Below are positions 43,633-53,117 of a DNA stretch of 64,000 nt, in pieces. The position numbers were made by a program, and so were the translations under genes. A model generated the notes under the pieces. That model was not told the origin of the DNA, made no database searches, and saw only the letters and a list, made by a program, of their open reading frames with translations. The DNA comes from Kiloniella sp. EL199. Its GTDB lineage: Bacteria > Pseudomonadota > Alphaproteobacteria > Kiloniellales > Kiloniellaceae. Position 1 is the first letter of the stretch. The number at the start of each line of letters is the position of its first letter. The stretch lies in NCBI RefSeq assembly GCF_900313065.1, contig NZ_OMPU01000006.1, positions 171,852 to 235,851 on the forward strand, in the 5' to 3' direction.

Positions 43633-44550
43633 ATGTCCTTATTTTTTGCCAAAAGGATTGTGATCCTTGGGGGGATATCTTTTGTATTATCTGGCTGCTC
43701 TGTCATGCATAATATTTCAAATGCGGTCGGTATTAAGCTTCCCAAAAAAGAAGTTGCGCAAGGCAGTGTTGAGCCGACTGACACCCAGGGACTTGATCAG
43801 GAATCTCAACAAATTTTTGATGTTGCAGAAGCAACGTATAATAGGGGTGATTATCGGACTGCTATTGGGCTTTATCAGCGTGTGTTTGAGCTTAACCCTG
43901 ATAATCCCGAACCAATGTTACGAATTGGATCTATCCTCAGTAAAAAAGGGGAGCCGTTGGCTGCTGGACAAGCCTATCGACAAGTTCTAGCTGTAGATGA
44001 AACTAATCTTGAAGCGAAACGCGGGCTTGGACTTTCTTTTCTGGCAAGAGGGCAAACAGACCTGGCGATTGAGCAATTTTCCGAAGGATTAGCAATAGAG
44101 AAGACCCCCAAATTATTAAACGCAATGGGGGTTGCCTACGATAAAAAAGGGCAACGCCAAACTGCGCAAAAATATTACAAAGAAGGTCTTGCGATTGATA
44201 AGGATAATCTGACTCTTCAAAGTAATTATGGTTTGTCAATGTCCTACGAGGGACGACATGACGAAGCTTTGGCTGTTTTGTACCCTCTGTCGAAAAATCC
44301 AAAAGCAACGGTACAGCATCGTCAAATATTGGCGATGGCCTATACTCTTTCTGGTGATCTTGATGCCGCAGAGCAAACATCTCGTATAGATATGGATGAT
44401 GCCGATGTGGCAAAGCGGATGAGGTATTTTAATTCTCTAACACCGACGAAATTCAATTCGTCATCGTTGGCCGATAATGATACTGGAATCAGAGCCGAGG
44501 CACAAAACCCAGTTGAGACAATTGAATCCGTGCAAATAGAAGCACAATAA
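43633..44550 (+). CDS. tadD: TPR lipoprotein TadD of the Flp pilus system
   Basis: The protein has 305 residues. The N-terminus is a lipoprotein signal with lipobox LSGC (Cys22). TPR helices follow from about residue 55 to 215 (FDVAEATYNRGDYRTAIGLY, PEPMLRIGSILSKKGEPLAA, LLNAMGVAYDKKGQ). TadD-type lipoproteins assist secretin assembly in the outer membrane. The role is supported by its position, convergent with tadC. The C-terminal tail (about 255-305) is acidic and low in structure. GGAG precedes the ATG. As a TPR protein alone the call would be weaker. Confidence 0.82.
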   Translation: MSLFFAKRIVILGGISFVLSGCSVMHNISNAVGIKLPKKEVAQGSVEPTDTQGLDQESQQIFDVAEATYNRGDYRTAIGLYQRVFELNPDNPEPMLRIGSILSKKGEPLAAGQAYRQVLAVDETNLEAKRGLGLSFLARGQTDLAIEQFSEGLAIEKTPKLLNAMGVAYDKKGQRQTAQKYYKEGLAIDKDNLTLQSNYGLSMSYEGRHDEALAVLYPLSKNPKATVQHRQILAMAYTLSGDLDAAEQTSRIDMDDADVAKRMRYFNSLTPTKFNSSSLADNDTGIRAEAQNPVETIESVQIEAQ

Positions 44551-44560
44551 GCTTTATGTC

Positions 44561-44581
44561 GTTCTTTCATATATAAAGAAC
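44561..44581. terminator. Hairpin between convergent tadD and tadC
   Basis: GTTCTTT (44561-44567) and AAAGAAC (44575-44581) form a 7-base stem with a 7-base loop in the 44-base gap between convergent genes. AT-rich and without a long T-run, so terminator strength is uncertain. Confidence 0.45.
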
Positions 44582-44594
44582 AAACAAGATGCTT

Positions 44595-45572
44595 TTATCT
44601 GTTTATGAAATTATCAATCACGCGTATTACCGCGGGGCCAAGTAAGACGATAATTAACGGTGGTAAAATAAAGACAATCATTGGGACTGTCATAATTGCT
44701 GGTAATTTGGCAGCTTTTTCTTCAGCTTTCATGAGGCGTTCATGCCTTAGTTCTGCACTCATAACCCTCAGGGATTGAGATAACGGTGTACCAAATTTTT
44801 CAGACTGAATAAGTGCATTGACCAAGCTTCGCATCATCTGAATATCCACTCTGGCTGACAAGTTATTCAGTGCTTTTTTCCTGTCTGGTAAGAAGCCCAG
44901 CTCCAGAGATGTTAAGGACAGTTCATCGGAAAGTTCCGGGGCTGCACTGATCATTTCCTTTGATACTCTGGCAAAGGCTGCGTCAAGGCTCAGGCCAGCT
45001 TCTGTACATATAACCATTAAGTCCAGACCATCGGGAAGTGATTTTTTAATCAACTCGTGCCGTTTCATTATTGTATTTTTTAGAAGTATGTCTGGCAGTT
45101 TTGCACTGAAGAGTGTTACTGAAATAGTTGCAAAGGCTTGCCCTAATGGTGGAAGTTCAACAGCTTTTAATACGTAAATATAAAGATAGGCAATTGCTGC
45201 GCCGGTTAAAGGCGAGACTAATTTAAAGAAGAGATAGCGATAAAGGTCTTCCGGAGTACGCTTGCCTGCCTGAGAGAGTGAGAAGGCATACTTTTCTGCC
45301 TGATCATTCTTCATAAGTTTGAAATAATCAACAACCCGTCTCATGAAGGTTGCTGATGCAGGGGTCAAGCTTCTACGATGTCTGGGGGTAAGATAATCTT
45401 TTCTTAATCCATCTCTTAGCTTGGCCATTTCGGCTGTTTTTTTTGTGCTGGGATCTTTGACCAGTAGCGAATACCAAATGGCAAAAAATATAGCGACTAC
45501 AGTTAAGCTTGCACTAAGAATAAGGAATTCTTCCTCGGTAAATCCCGAAGGTATGAAGTCAGATAAATTCAT
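44595..45572 (-). CDS. tadC: Flp pilus assembly protein TadC (type II secretion F domain)
   Basis: This 325-residue inner-membrane platform protein of the Tad pilus has a hydrophobic segment at about 17-38. The T2SSF domain lies at about 170-300 (KKSLPDGLDLMVICTEAGLSLDAAF and LVNALIQSEKFGTPLSQSLR), and closing membrane helices include IMTVPMIVFILPPLIIVLLG. TadC works with TadB as the membrane core driven by the CpaF ATPase. Its start overlaps the tadB stop (ATGA), and it is the last gene of the cpaB-tadC operon. Confidence 0.92.
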   Translation of the reverse strand: MNLSDFIPSGFTEEEFLILSASLTVVAIFFAIWYSLLVKDPSTKKTAEMAKLRDGLRKDYLTPRHRRSLTPASATFMRRVVDYFKLMKNDQAEKYAFSLSQAGKRTPEDLYRYLFFKLVSPLTGAAIAYLYIYVLKAVELPPLGQAFATISVTLFSAKLPDILLKNTIMKRHELIKKSLPDGLDLMVICTEAGLSLDAAFARVSKEMISAAPELSDELSLTSLELGFLPDRKKALNNLSARVDIQMMRSLVNALIQSEKFGTPLSQSLRVMSAELRHERLMKAEEKAAKLPAIMTVPMIVFILPPLIIVLLGPAVIRVIDNFINR

Positions 45573-46585
45573 ATCTCAAACTTAACCATCTTATACATGA
45601 TACCGCAGCCCAGAGCGATTGAAAATAATCCTAGGCCAAGTGCAAATTGACCTCTGGGATCTGTCAATAAAACAGTGGCATATTCAGGATTCATTAAATA
45701 AATCAAAAAGAACATAATAAAGGGAAGTGAGCCAATAATATAAGCTGAAGCTTTGGCTTCAGAAGACATTGCTTTTATTTTTAACTGCATTTGTTTCCGC
45801 TTGCGCAGGATATCAGATAAATTTGCAAGCGTTTCAGCAAGATTACCACCAGTTTCTGTTTGTATTGATAGGGCAACTGTAAAAAACTGAAATTCTTGGA
45901 GGCCCAATCTATGTTGGGCTTTCTGGAGTTCATCAGGGAGTTTTCCTCCGATTTTGACACCATTGGTAACCTTTGAAAGCTCGATACCTACAGGATTGGC
46001 AATTTCTTCTCCCGAATTTTTGATAGCCTCTGTAATTGGCAAGCCTGCTTTCAAGGCTCTCACCATTAAATCAATTGCATCGGGAAAGAGGGCAAGGAAT
46101 TTCTTTTGTCGCCTTTTTTTTAAAACATAGAGACCAAAATGAGGTGCACTCAAGCCAAAAGCGATCCCAAACAAAACACCAAGAAAGGGGGGGTATTTTG
46201 TTGTAAACTGGAAACTTGCAAAAGAAATGATACCTATAAAAATAGAGATAATTAATAAGTGTCCCAAATTGGGATGCAAGCCAGCTTTTTGCATGTTTTC
46301 TCGTAGCAAATCGGGCTTGGGTGTTAATCGGTGTATAAGCTCATCCAGCTTAACGTTGCCACTTCCTTCGGCTTGACGTCGTATACTAATTTGTGCCGTG
46401 TTTGACGAAGAATCACCCTTAGTATTATTAACAATTCTGTTAATTCTTGATTTTACCTGTTTGTTGTCAGGTTTTAGAATCAGATACAACAGGATGAAGA
46501 AGAGGAATAAAACAACGACTATGGCAGTCATTATTTCAAGATCACTTGCCTGACCAGAAGCAATATTGCGAAAGAAAGAAATCAT
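45569..46585 (-). CDS. tadB: Flp pilus assembly protein TadB (type II secretion F domain)
   Basis: The protein has 338 residues: an N-terminal membrane helix (MTAIVVVLFLFFILLYLI), a cytoplasmic linker, two helices near 107-145, and the T2SSF domain at about 170-310 (ALFPDAIDLMVRALKAGLP, FFTVALSIQTETGGNLAETL). A final pair of membrane segments follows. It is the paralogue of TadC and forms the inner-membrane platform. It overlaps cpaF and tadC by 4 bases at each end, showing tight translational coupling. Confidence 0.92.
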   Translation of the reverse strand: MISFFRNIASGQASDLEIMTAIVVVLFLFFILLYLILKPDNKQVKSRINRIVNNTKGDSSSNTAQISIRRQAEGSGNVKLDELIHRLTPKPDLLRENMQKAGLHPNLGHLLIISIFIGIISFASFQFTTKYPPFLGVLFGIAFGLSAPHFGLYVLKKRRQKKFLALFPDAIDLMVRALKAGLPITEAIKNSGEEIANPVGIELSKVTNGVKIGGKLPDELQKAQHRLGLQEFQFFTVALSIQTETGGNLAETLANLSDILRKRKQMQLKIKAMSSEAKASAYIIGSLPFIMFFLIYLMNPEYATVLLTDPRGQFALGLGLFSIALGCGIMYKMVKFEI

Positions 46586-48198
46586 CCCATTGCATCCATT
46601 AGGTGTTTGCCCAGACTAAAATATTCGGCTTTTGGAAAAAAGTAAGGTCGTAGGCCTGTTGATTTGAATTCACCTATAAGCTTGCCCTGTTCATCTTCTC
46701 CTTTGAATTCAAAAGTAAAAAGGTCTTGTGTTGTTACAATATCTCCTTCCATGCCGATAATTTCAGTGACATGGGTTATACGTCTCATACCGTCTCTCAT
46801 TCTTGAGACTTGAATAATCATATCAAGAGCATCAGCTATCTGGGTTCTTACTGCTTTGGCTGGCAAATTAATACCTGCCATACCTACCATGTTCTCAAGA
46901 CGAGTCAGCGCTTCGCGTGGGCGGTTGGCGTGGACAGTGCCAAGTGATCCGTCGTGCCCGGTATTCATGGCCTGGAGCATGTCAACGGCTTCTGAACCAC
47001 GGATCTCACCTAATATAATGCGATCAGGGCGCATACGCAGAGAGTTTTTGACAAGATCTCGCATGGTAATTGCCCCTTCACCCTCAAGGTTAGGAGGGCG
47101 GGTTTCCAATCGTACCACATGGGGTTGTTGTAATTGCAATTCGGCAGCATCTTCAATTGTTACAATACGTTCGCCATGATCAATCATTTGCGATAAGGCA
47201 TTCAGAAGAGTTGTCTTTCCTGAGCCTGTACCCCCGGATATGAGAATGTTGAGACGACTTCGAGAAGCAATTTTCATAACTGTTGCCATCTCGGGAGAGA
47301 TATTTTTTTGCTTTTTCATGACATCAAGAGTGATGCTTTGTTTGGCAAATTTTCGGATAGATATGGAAGAACCATCGATAGCCAGGGGAGGGATAATTAT
47401 GTTCACACGGCTTCCATCAGCAAGGCGTGCATCACAAAGTGGGGTCGTTTCATCTACTCTCCGCCCAACATGTGCAACAATTCTTCTGGCGACATTCATG
47501 ACGTGATCATTATCTCTGAATGTAACATCAGTGAGTTGAAGCTTGCCTCCTTTTTCAACAAAAACCTGATTGGGGCCATTTACCATGATATCAGTGATGG
47601 CTTCGTCAGCGAGTAATGGTTCTAGTGGACCAAGGCCAAGCATATCTGCCAGTATCAATTCTATGACAGCAGCTTTTTCCGGCGCATTCAGCCTCAGCTT
47701 GTCTTCAAACAGAATTTCTCCGACGATTTCTCCTAATTGAGAAGACAGTTCTTCTTTAGGAAGTTTTGAGGCCGCTGAAATATCCAGACGATCCATAACC
47801 TTGGGCTGTATCAAGGCTTTTGCTTCTTCAATGGTGCCCGAAGCTGAGCTTGCCTGTTGTTCAGTACCTGTTGGTTGTTTGGGTTTGTTTATCGGGTAGG
47901 GCCTGTTTTCGAACTTAGAGAGAGACGCGACAGGTACAACCTCTGCTTCTGATCCGTCCTGCTGTTCTTGCGAAGTGTTTTCTACATACCAGTCAATTAA
48001 ATCTGTGATGAGAGAGCGTCTTTGTAATAGATTTAATGGGCTGCTTTGCCGCTCAAGTTCTTCGGTAATTGTTTGTCCTATTTTCAGACTTAGTTCCGGG
48101 CGTGACATTACAGAAGGTGATTTGTCAGCTAGGCTTGTCTTTAAAAGCTCTTTTAACTGATCGCTTTGTTTTTCATTAACGACTTGTTCTTGCTGCAT
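46582..48198 (-). CDS. cpaF: Tad pilus assembly ATPase CpaF/TadA
   Basis: This secretion ATPase powers Flp pilus assembly from the cytoplasmic face. It has 538 residues. Walker A is [18 protein letters not shown] near residue 322. The Asp box region is [15 protein letters not shown] near 349, Walker [18 protein letters not shown] near 392, and the His box [16 protein letters not shown] near 420. The N-terminal region (about 1-150) is low-complexity and variable in the family. ATG 48198 overlaps the cpaE TGA (TGATG); a GTG at 48201 would add one residue. Confidence 0.95.
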   Translation of the reverse strand: MQQEQVVNEKQSDQLKELLKTSLADKSPSVMSRPELSLKIGQTITEELERQSSPLNLLQRRSLITDLIDWYVENTSQEQQDGSEAEVVPVASLSKFENRPYPINKPKQPTGTEQQASSASGTIEEAKALIQPKVMDRLDISAASKLPKEELSSQLGEIVGEILFEDKLRLNAPEKAAVIELILADMLGLGPLEPLLADEAITDIMVNGPNQVFVEKGGKLQLTDVTFRDNDHVMNVARRIVAHVGRRVDETTPLCDARLADGSRVNIIIPPLAIDGSSISIRKFAKQSITLDVMKKQKNISPEMATVMKIASRSRLNILISGGTGSGKTTLLNALSQMIDHGERIVTIEDAAELQLQQPHVVRLETRPPNLEGEGAITMRDLVKNSLRMRPDRIILGEIRGSEAVDMLQAMNTGHDGSLGTVHANRPREALTRLENMVGMAGINLPAKAVRTQIADALDMIIQVSRMRDGMRRITHVTEIIGMEGDIVTTQDLFTFEFKGEDEQGKLIGEFKSTGLRPYFFPKAEYFSLGKHLMDAMG

Positions 48199-49445
48199 CA
48201 CTTCAGACCAATTAATTTACGCCAAGGTGCCGTTTTGGATTGTGTTGATATCTGTGGGGATATTTTTTGGGCGAGAGTTACGATAGTTTTGGATAACTTT
48301 GATTTTGGTTCTAAAGCCAGAGCTGGCTTTCCGTTGTTTGCTGCTTTGATGCAGAGTTTGACATCTTCCGGTATTTCTAAGTCGATTTTAACACCCAGCG
48401 CTTTTTCAAATTCAGTTTTAGGGACTGCTGAATGATGAGGGCCTGTCCTATTGGCCAGCAAAACTATTTCACAATCTTCATTTGCAGATTTGATTGCACT
48501 TTGGACTCTAATTGTATCTCTCAGGCAGGGTAGGTTATATTCTGTGACAAGAACGACGATCCCAGCTTCTGACAGGATATTTTTTCTGAGGTTTACAGCG
48601 GAACGGGGCGTGTCGACGATAAGCTGTTGATATTCACGTGAAAGTGCTTCCATTAGGATAGCAATACCATCATGGGAAAAAGACAGATCTTCGGTTAGAT
48701 TTTCTTCTGTTGCCATAATGGCAAGATTTTCTGATAATTTGGCTGTTGTGCTGGATATAAAGAGACTATCCAGTCGTTCAGGGTTTTCAAGCGCTTCTCT
48801 CAGGCCACGAGTTGGTTCCACATCAAGGGTCAGAGCTACAGTTCCATATTCAATGTCCATATCTAATAAGGCTGTCTTGATCTTGGTTTCTTCTGCAAGT
48901 GCCCATGCTAAATTTACAGCGACCGTGCTGGCGCCAACGCCGCCACGAGCACCTAAAACGATAGTCTTATTGTTTTGTGCCGTTGTTAATTCGTCTTCTT
49001 GAGTTATGTAAACAACATTGGATTTATCTGCGTTATGCAGTGCTGTTAGGAGCGTTTTTTCTGTTAATGGTTTTAGCAAATAGTCAGAAACGCCAATCTC
49101 AATCATTTCCCTATAAAAACCAATATCATTAACTGTTCCTACAGCGATTAGCTTTGTGTTCTCTGGTAGTGCAGTGACCAGAGAAAAAATTGAGGTAGCA
49201 GCGGATAGTTCGTCGCTTCCTATATCAATAAGTAAATAACGGGGCGAGGAAGTGGTGTCAGCCAAATATGACATGGCATCCTGGCATTGCCCGTCCCTTA
49301 CTTCTGCGGCGTACCCCAGGTGTTTGGAAACAGAGAGTGCTACGTCGTGTGTTTGACCATCACTCACAAATGCAACAAGTTCAGGAACTGTATCCAAATC
49401 CGTATCCTGATCACCAAAGATGTCATCAATATCACTAGAAGCCAT
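48198..49445 (-). CDS. cpaE: Tad pilus localisation/assembly ATPase CpaE/TadZ
   Basis: The protein has 415 residues. The N-terminal receiver-like domain (about 24-135, with DYLLKPLTEKTLLTAL) lacks a clear full phosphorylation triad. The C-terminal MinD/ParA-type ATPase domain (about 155-400) has a deviant Walker A GARGGVGASTVAVNLAWAL. The typical signature lysine position (KGG) reads ARGG here. CpaE/TadZ proteins position the Tad machine, often at a pole. It lies between cpaD (12-base gap) and cpaF (overlap). Confidence 0.9.
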   Translation of the reverse strand: MASSDIDDIFGDQDTDLDTVPELVAFVSDGQTHDVALSVSKHLGYAAEVRDGQCQDAMSYLADTTSSPRYLLIDIGSDELSAATSIFSLVTALPENTKLIAVGTVNDIGFYREMIEIGVSDYLLKPLTEKTLLTALHNADKSNVVYITQEDELTTAQNNKTIVLGARGGVGASTVAVNLAWALAEETKIKTALLDMDIEYGTVALTLDVEPTRGLREALENPERLDSLFISSTTAKLSENLAIMATEENLTEDLSFSHDGIAILMEALSREYQQLIVDTPRSAVNLRKNILSEAGIVVLVTEYNLPCLRDTIRVQSAIKSANEDCEIVLLANRTGPHHSAVPKTEFEKALGVKIDLEIPEDVKLCIKAANNGKPALALEPKSKLSKTIVTLAQKISPQISTQSKTAPWRKLIGLK

Positions 49446-49457
49446 AGTTAACAGTGC

Positions 49458-50186
49458 CTATTCCGAAATGCCGCTTGTACTCAATGTATCGAGAAGCGGT
49501 GTGATTTCACCTTTACGGTACCTGTCTATTCCAAGAGCAGATGCGGTTGAATCAGCAGATGTCATTTGTGCTGTTCCATCAAGCCCTGTCGGGGAAACGA
49601 CCATGTTGGCTAAATTTACTTCTTGTGCACAACCAAGTGCACGTTTTGTGGGGCGAGTGCTTCTGGGATGTGATTTTATTTCGCATTCTGGTGCTACGAT
49701 AATTTTTCTGTGAATCATGACGGCAGAGTTGTGTATTCCGGGGCTTAGTATAGCTATTTGCCTGGCTGGTATTGTGCTTTTATAGCCAAGGTCTTGCAGA
49801 GAGAATTTCAGGCGGTTAATGGCATTTTGGGAATCATTGGTTAAAGCTCCTTGAGCTGTCCGTATTCCGTCTAAAAGTATTATATCGTTTGTGCTAATAT
49901 TATAATTTTTAATAAAATCTTGTAGCTCTTTTTCTAAAATGGAAACTTCAATTTGATTTTCGGGGATGTAGAATCCTTCAGTTGCAACATATTCAAAAGC
50001 TTGAGTTCGTTGGCTGCCTCTAATGGGTTTCCATCTACCGGTGTTTAAAAAATTATTTCCAGCAGAGATTGTTTGTTCTTTGGGATCCGTTGTTCTGAAG
50101 CCTTCTTGAGAAGTACAGCTCATGATTGCCGGGACAAGTGTTAATATTACCCATAAAAAGGGAACTTTGTTTGAAAAATTTACCAT
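49458..50186 (-). CDS. cpaD: Pilus assembly lipoprotein CpaD
   Basis: The protein has 242 residues. The N-terminus is a signal with a lipobox-like MSCTS (Cys near 24), so it is probably outer-membrane anchored. The body contains the CpaD family features: LQDFIKNYNISTNDIILLDG, the CEIKSHPRSTRPTKRALGCA stretch, and the C-terminal cysteine-containing NLANMV segment. CpaD helps the CpaC secretin assemble. The ATG at 50186 follows the cpaC stop; a GTG at 50189 would add one residue. The sequence is divergent between species, so position in the operon supports the call. Confidence 0.88.
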   Translation of the reverse strand: MVNFSNKVPFLWVILTLVPAIMSCTSQEGFRTTDPKEQTISAGNNFLNTGRWKPIRGSQRTQAFEYVATEGFYIPENQIEVSILEKELQDFIKNYNISTNDIILLDGIRTAQGALTNDSQNAINRLKFSLQDLGYKSTIPARQIAILSPGIHNSAVMIHRKIIVAPECEIKSHPRSTRPTKRALGCAQEVNLANMVVSPTGLDGTAQMTSADSTASALGIDRYRKGEITPLLDTLSTSGISE

Positions 50187-50189
50187 CAC

Positions 50190-51566
50190 TTATTCCACAA
50201 TAAAGGTAGGTTCATAACTTGGAGAAAGCGTCGTTGTTGAACTTGTAGCCGTTTTCGGGTCATCAATATTTTTAGGAGTTGTGATAGCATTTGTACGTTC
50301 AACATAAGGATCAGTAGGTAGTGCTATTGGGGCATTTGTTGGTTTGACAATATAGGGGGTGACAACGATAACGAGTTCGCTTTCATTGTTTTGAAAACGC
50401 TCGCTTTTGAATAATCTTCCAAGGATGGGAATATCACCTAAGCCTGGTACTTTATTTGCTGTTTGTGTTTGGTTGTTTAATATTAAGCCCGCAATAGCAA
50501 AACTCTGCCCTGATCCCAAATCTACTGTTGTTTCAACTCGGCGCGTTGCGAGAGCAGGAATTTCTACTCCTGAAATAACGACAGCACCATCTGCAGAAAG
50601 TTGACTGACTTCTGGACGTACCCGCAGGGAAATACGGTTTTCTGATATAATTGTTGGTGTAAATGCAAGGCTAACGCCAAACTCTTTGAACTCAATGACA
50701 ATGACTCTTCGGCCGTCCTCTGTGGTTGAGCCTACAGGCACAGGAAATTCACCACCTGCAAGGAATGCTGCAGTTTCACCAGACACAGCGGTTAAATTAG
50801 GCTCAGCAAGTATGGTGACTAATTCGTCCTGTGCCATTGCATCCATAAGAACATTTAAGTTAAAATTTCCTACGGTCGATGTTAATCCCAATAAGTTGGG
50901 TGGACTTGTTGCGAGAATTGCTGATGTCGTGGTTCCCAAACCGATCTCTGTTGATCCATCGTTAAAGTTTGTACCACTCCAGTTGAACCCGAATTGTTCA
51001 ATGACTTCATTTCTTACTTCGGCTATGCGGACGCGCAGATGAATTTGATCAGCAGCAATAACAGACATTTGAGATATAATTTGCTCTGTTTCCGGATCGA
51101 TAAAACGCTCGGCAATACGTCTTGCACTGTCTGCATCTATGGCGCTGTTGACTTGGCCTGTTAATAGAATTGCATTGTTTATTGTTGAGGCTGCGATTTT
51201 GTGTCCCGGTATTGCTGTATCCAGTGTTTCCCTTAACACCTTCAAATTATGATTTACTTTTATGGGAACACTCGCCATGATTTTGTCATTTGTATCAAGG
51301 GCAAATATGCTTGTCGTACCTGCTTTTTTACCAAATACGTAAACGAGTGTTGATGACTTTACGTTTAAGTCTGCGATCTCTGGATTGGCAATAAATATAT
51401 TTGATGCTGAGCGGGGTAATTTTAAGAGTTTACCTTCACTGATTTCTATTTCTAAAGGATCAGCACTCGCATCAATTGCTTGAAAAGATTGAGCATAAGC
51501 TGATGAGAAACTCATTATTAGAACTATACTAGAAACTAGTTTGAAGAGTATTCTAGAATGCAACAC
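50190..51566 (-). CDS. cpaC: Outer-membrane secretin CpaC/RcpA
   Basis: This protein forms the outer-membrane channel of the Tad pilus. It has 458 residues from the start I choose. A signal peptide (LFKLVSSIVLIMSFSSAYAQ) is followed by the pilus/BON-type N domain (LEIEISEGKLLKLPRSASNI, then TTSIFALDTNDK). The secretin domain at about 240-420 has AEPNLTAVSGETAAFLAGGE, IPVLGDIPILGRLFKSERF-like closing residues and VIVVTPYIVKP. The true start must lie near GTG 51566 or TTG 51563, just after GGAG and overlapping the cpaB stop. The frame open to 51671 lies within cpaB. Confidence 0.93.
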   Translation of the reverse strand: MLHSRILFKLVSSIVLIMSFSSAYAQSFQAIDASADPLEIEISEGKLLKLPRSASNIFIANPEIADLNVKSSTLVYVFGKKAGTTSIFALDTNDKIMASVPIKVNHNLKVLRETLDTAIPGHKIAASTINNAILLTGQVNSAIDADSARRIAERFIDPETEQIISQMSVIAADQIHLRVRIAEVRNEVIEQFGFNWSGTNFNDGSTEIGLGTTTSAILATSPPNLLGLTSTVGNFNLNVLMDAMAQDELVTILAEPNLTAVSGETAAFLAGGEFPVPVGSTTEDGRRVIVIEFKEFGVSLAFTPTIISENRISLRVRPEVSQLSADGAVVISGVEIPALATRRVETTVDLGSGQSFAIAGLILNNQTQTANKVPGLGDIPILGRLFKSERFQNNESELVIVVTPYIVKPTNAPIALPTDPYVERTNAITTPKNIDDPKTATSSTTTLSPSYEPTFIVE

Positions 51567-52456
51567 TATTCTCCACCGACTTTTACTGACGTGTTGCCAC
51601 GCGAAATTACCAAAGATTCTCCTGTGGATCCTCCCCCAAACCGGAATACTTGGGTGGCTTCGTAATCCCAAGTAAAGCTATCGCCTTTTGCAGGGCTTTC
51701 ATCTGCTTCAATATTGCCTGTTTCGATTAACTCTTGTAATTCATCTTCGTTTTTAGCTAGGGGGCGAAGCGAAAGAGAAATCTTTCCGTAAACTTTAGCT
51801 ACTGCGATAATTTCAACTTGATTTGGTTTCAATTCGACGGTGACTGTCTTTGAACCTTTATTGGTTTCACCCTCAGGGGTGTTAAGCGTTGTACCAAGCG
51901 CTAAAACACGTACATTCGTCATGACTGTTTCGCTGGCATGTCGTTTTCTGGCTTTTTTATCTTCATCTTCTTTGATGGTCATCGAGGCGATCAAATCAAC
52001 TCGGTCCCCTGGGAAAACGAGACCATTTATGCCTGTTTCTTCTGAAATCGGGATCGACAAGGCTCTGTGTCCGGGTTTTAAGACTGCCGCCAGAAAACCT
52101 CTTTCTCCCGGGCGAATAAATTTTTGAATGTTAACAGGCTCTCCTGCTGAAATTTCTTTTCTGGCAACTTGACCATTTAAAGTTTCTATCTTGAAGTTAT
52201 CTTTAATGAGATGGTGGTCAGATGCATAATCTTCGGGCCATTCTTGCCAGATAAAATCACTTTCTGTTACGAACTTTCCTAATGGAATATCGGCTTTAGC
52301 TATTAAAATCTCAACTTCTCGTTGAGGGGATGTGGCTACAGATTGAGCCGACTGGTGAGGACGCTTGTTCGCGTCTAGCCAGGACTTGGCCAAAAAGGCT
52401 GTACCCCCACTCAATATTAGAGCGATAAATATAAGAATAATTTTACGTATGATCAT
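51566..52456 (-). CDS. cpaB: Flp pilus assembly protein CpaB/RcpC
   Basis: The protein has 296 residues. An N-terminal membrane anchor (IRKIILIFIALILSGGTAFL) leads to a SAF domain at about 47-115 (VEILIAKADIPLGKFVTESD, then RKEISAGEPVNIQKFI). The CpaB/RcpC domain follows (GFLAAVLKPGHRALSIPISE, INGLVFPGDRVDLI). It is a periplasmic component that probably links the secretin to peptidoglycan or the inner membrane. AAGGAT precedes the ATG. It begins the long cpaB-tadC operon, 144 bases after the pilin gene stop, across a perfect palindrome. Confidence 0.93.
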   Translation of the reverse strand: MIIRKIILIFIALILSGGTAFLAKSWLDANKRPHQSAQSVATSPQREVEILIAKADIPLGKFVTESDFIWQEWPEDYASDHHLIKDNFKIETLNGQVARKEISAGEPVNIQKFIRPGERGFLAAVLKPGHRALSIPISEETGINGLVFPGDRVDLIASMTIKEDEDKKARKRHASETVMTNVRVLALGTTLNTPEGETNKGSKTVTVELKPNQVEIIAVAKVYGKISLSLRPLAKNEDELQELIETGNIEADESPAKGDSFTWDYEATQVFRFGGGSTGESLVISRGNTSVKVGGE

Positions 52457-52536
52457 ATCCTTATTCTAAGGTGAATATGGTAAATTCTTTGTAAATAAAA
52501 TGATAAACATACGCGGGCTAATACTTGCTTTAAAAC

Positions 52537-52572
52537 GTAACAAAGGCTTCGTATATACGAAGCCTTTGTTAC
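52537..52572. repeat. Perfect 36-base palindrome between flp and cpaB
   Basis: GTAACAAAGGCTTCGTAT (52537-52554) is followed directly by its exact reverse complement (52555-52572), so the arms are 18 bases with no spacer. In the leftward transcript it lies 28 bases after the pilin stop and 81 before the cpaB start, and is followed by GTTTTAAAGC. It probably forms a strong hairpin that ends or protects most pilin mRNA and lets a fraction read into cpaB. The role is inferred. Confidence 0.7.
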
Positions 52573-52599
52573 TCTTAAATACTATTTATTACTTTATTA

Positions 52600-52821
52600 T
52601 TATGTACCACCAGTACCACCGGTACCACCACCTGCAGTATCTGCGGCTGTTGCTGCATCTTTTAGATGTTTATCGGCAACGCCAAAGATACCTTCTAGTG
52701 ACCCGCCAAGTGATGTGAGTGCACCAATAGCAGCAACGGATACAAGCGCTGCGATAAGACCGTATTCGATAGCTGTTGCACCAGATTCATCAGTTAGAAA
52801 AGTTTTTACAAAGTTAAACAT
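52600..52821 (-). CDS. flp: Flp/Fap-type pilin
   Basis: This 73-residue type IVb prepilin has a short leader MFNFVKTFLTDESG, processed after the glycine. The hydrophobic helix ATAIEYGLIAALVSVAAIGA follows, with the conserved Glu at +5 of the mature protein. The C-terminal tail is unusual: GGGTGGTGGT, nearly pure glycine/threonine. I use ATG 52821 (AGGAG 8-12 bases upstream); the frame open to 52869 lies in the leader. It is the major pilin of the Tad cluster and the first gene, with a strong downstream palindrome. Confidence 0.92.
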   Translation of the reverse strand: MFNFVKTFLTDESGATAIEYGLIAALVSVAAIGALTSLGGSLEGIFGVADKHLKDAATAADTAGGGTGGTGGT

Positions 52822-53117
52822 GTTCGGGGCTCCTATTCCTCGTAAACTTGAGATCATAATGGCACTCATCTATTAATAAAAAGTAAATAAAAATATTAAT
52901 TGTTGACATTGTAAGAATAGATTTTTTTTACTTAATTTATACTGTTTAATTTTAAAGTAATGAGAAATTGATTTCATATTTTTCTTTAATAAATGTAAAA
53001 TTTTATGTAATTTTTTACTATATGTTGCCGCGGTCATTTTTAAACTTGGTTGTCTCTGCGTTTCTCTGTAAAAAATTATTTATTATTCAATCTTATTTAT
53101 GAGTAGCAGGACGCTTA

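Noticed and set aside
51567..51671. Extension of CpaC into cpaB
   Set aside because: A signal peptide begins near 51566, with GGAG just upstream; the longer frame lies inside cpaB.
52870..53117. Possible cobalamin riboswitch before cobQ
   Set aside because: No B12-box-like sequence (GCCACTG type) or the expected GC-rich stems; the stretch is plain AT-rich DNA.
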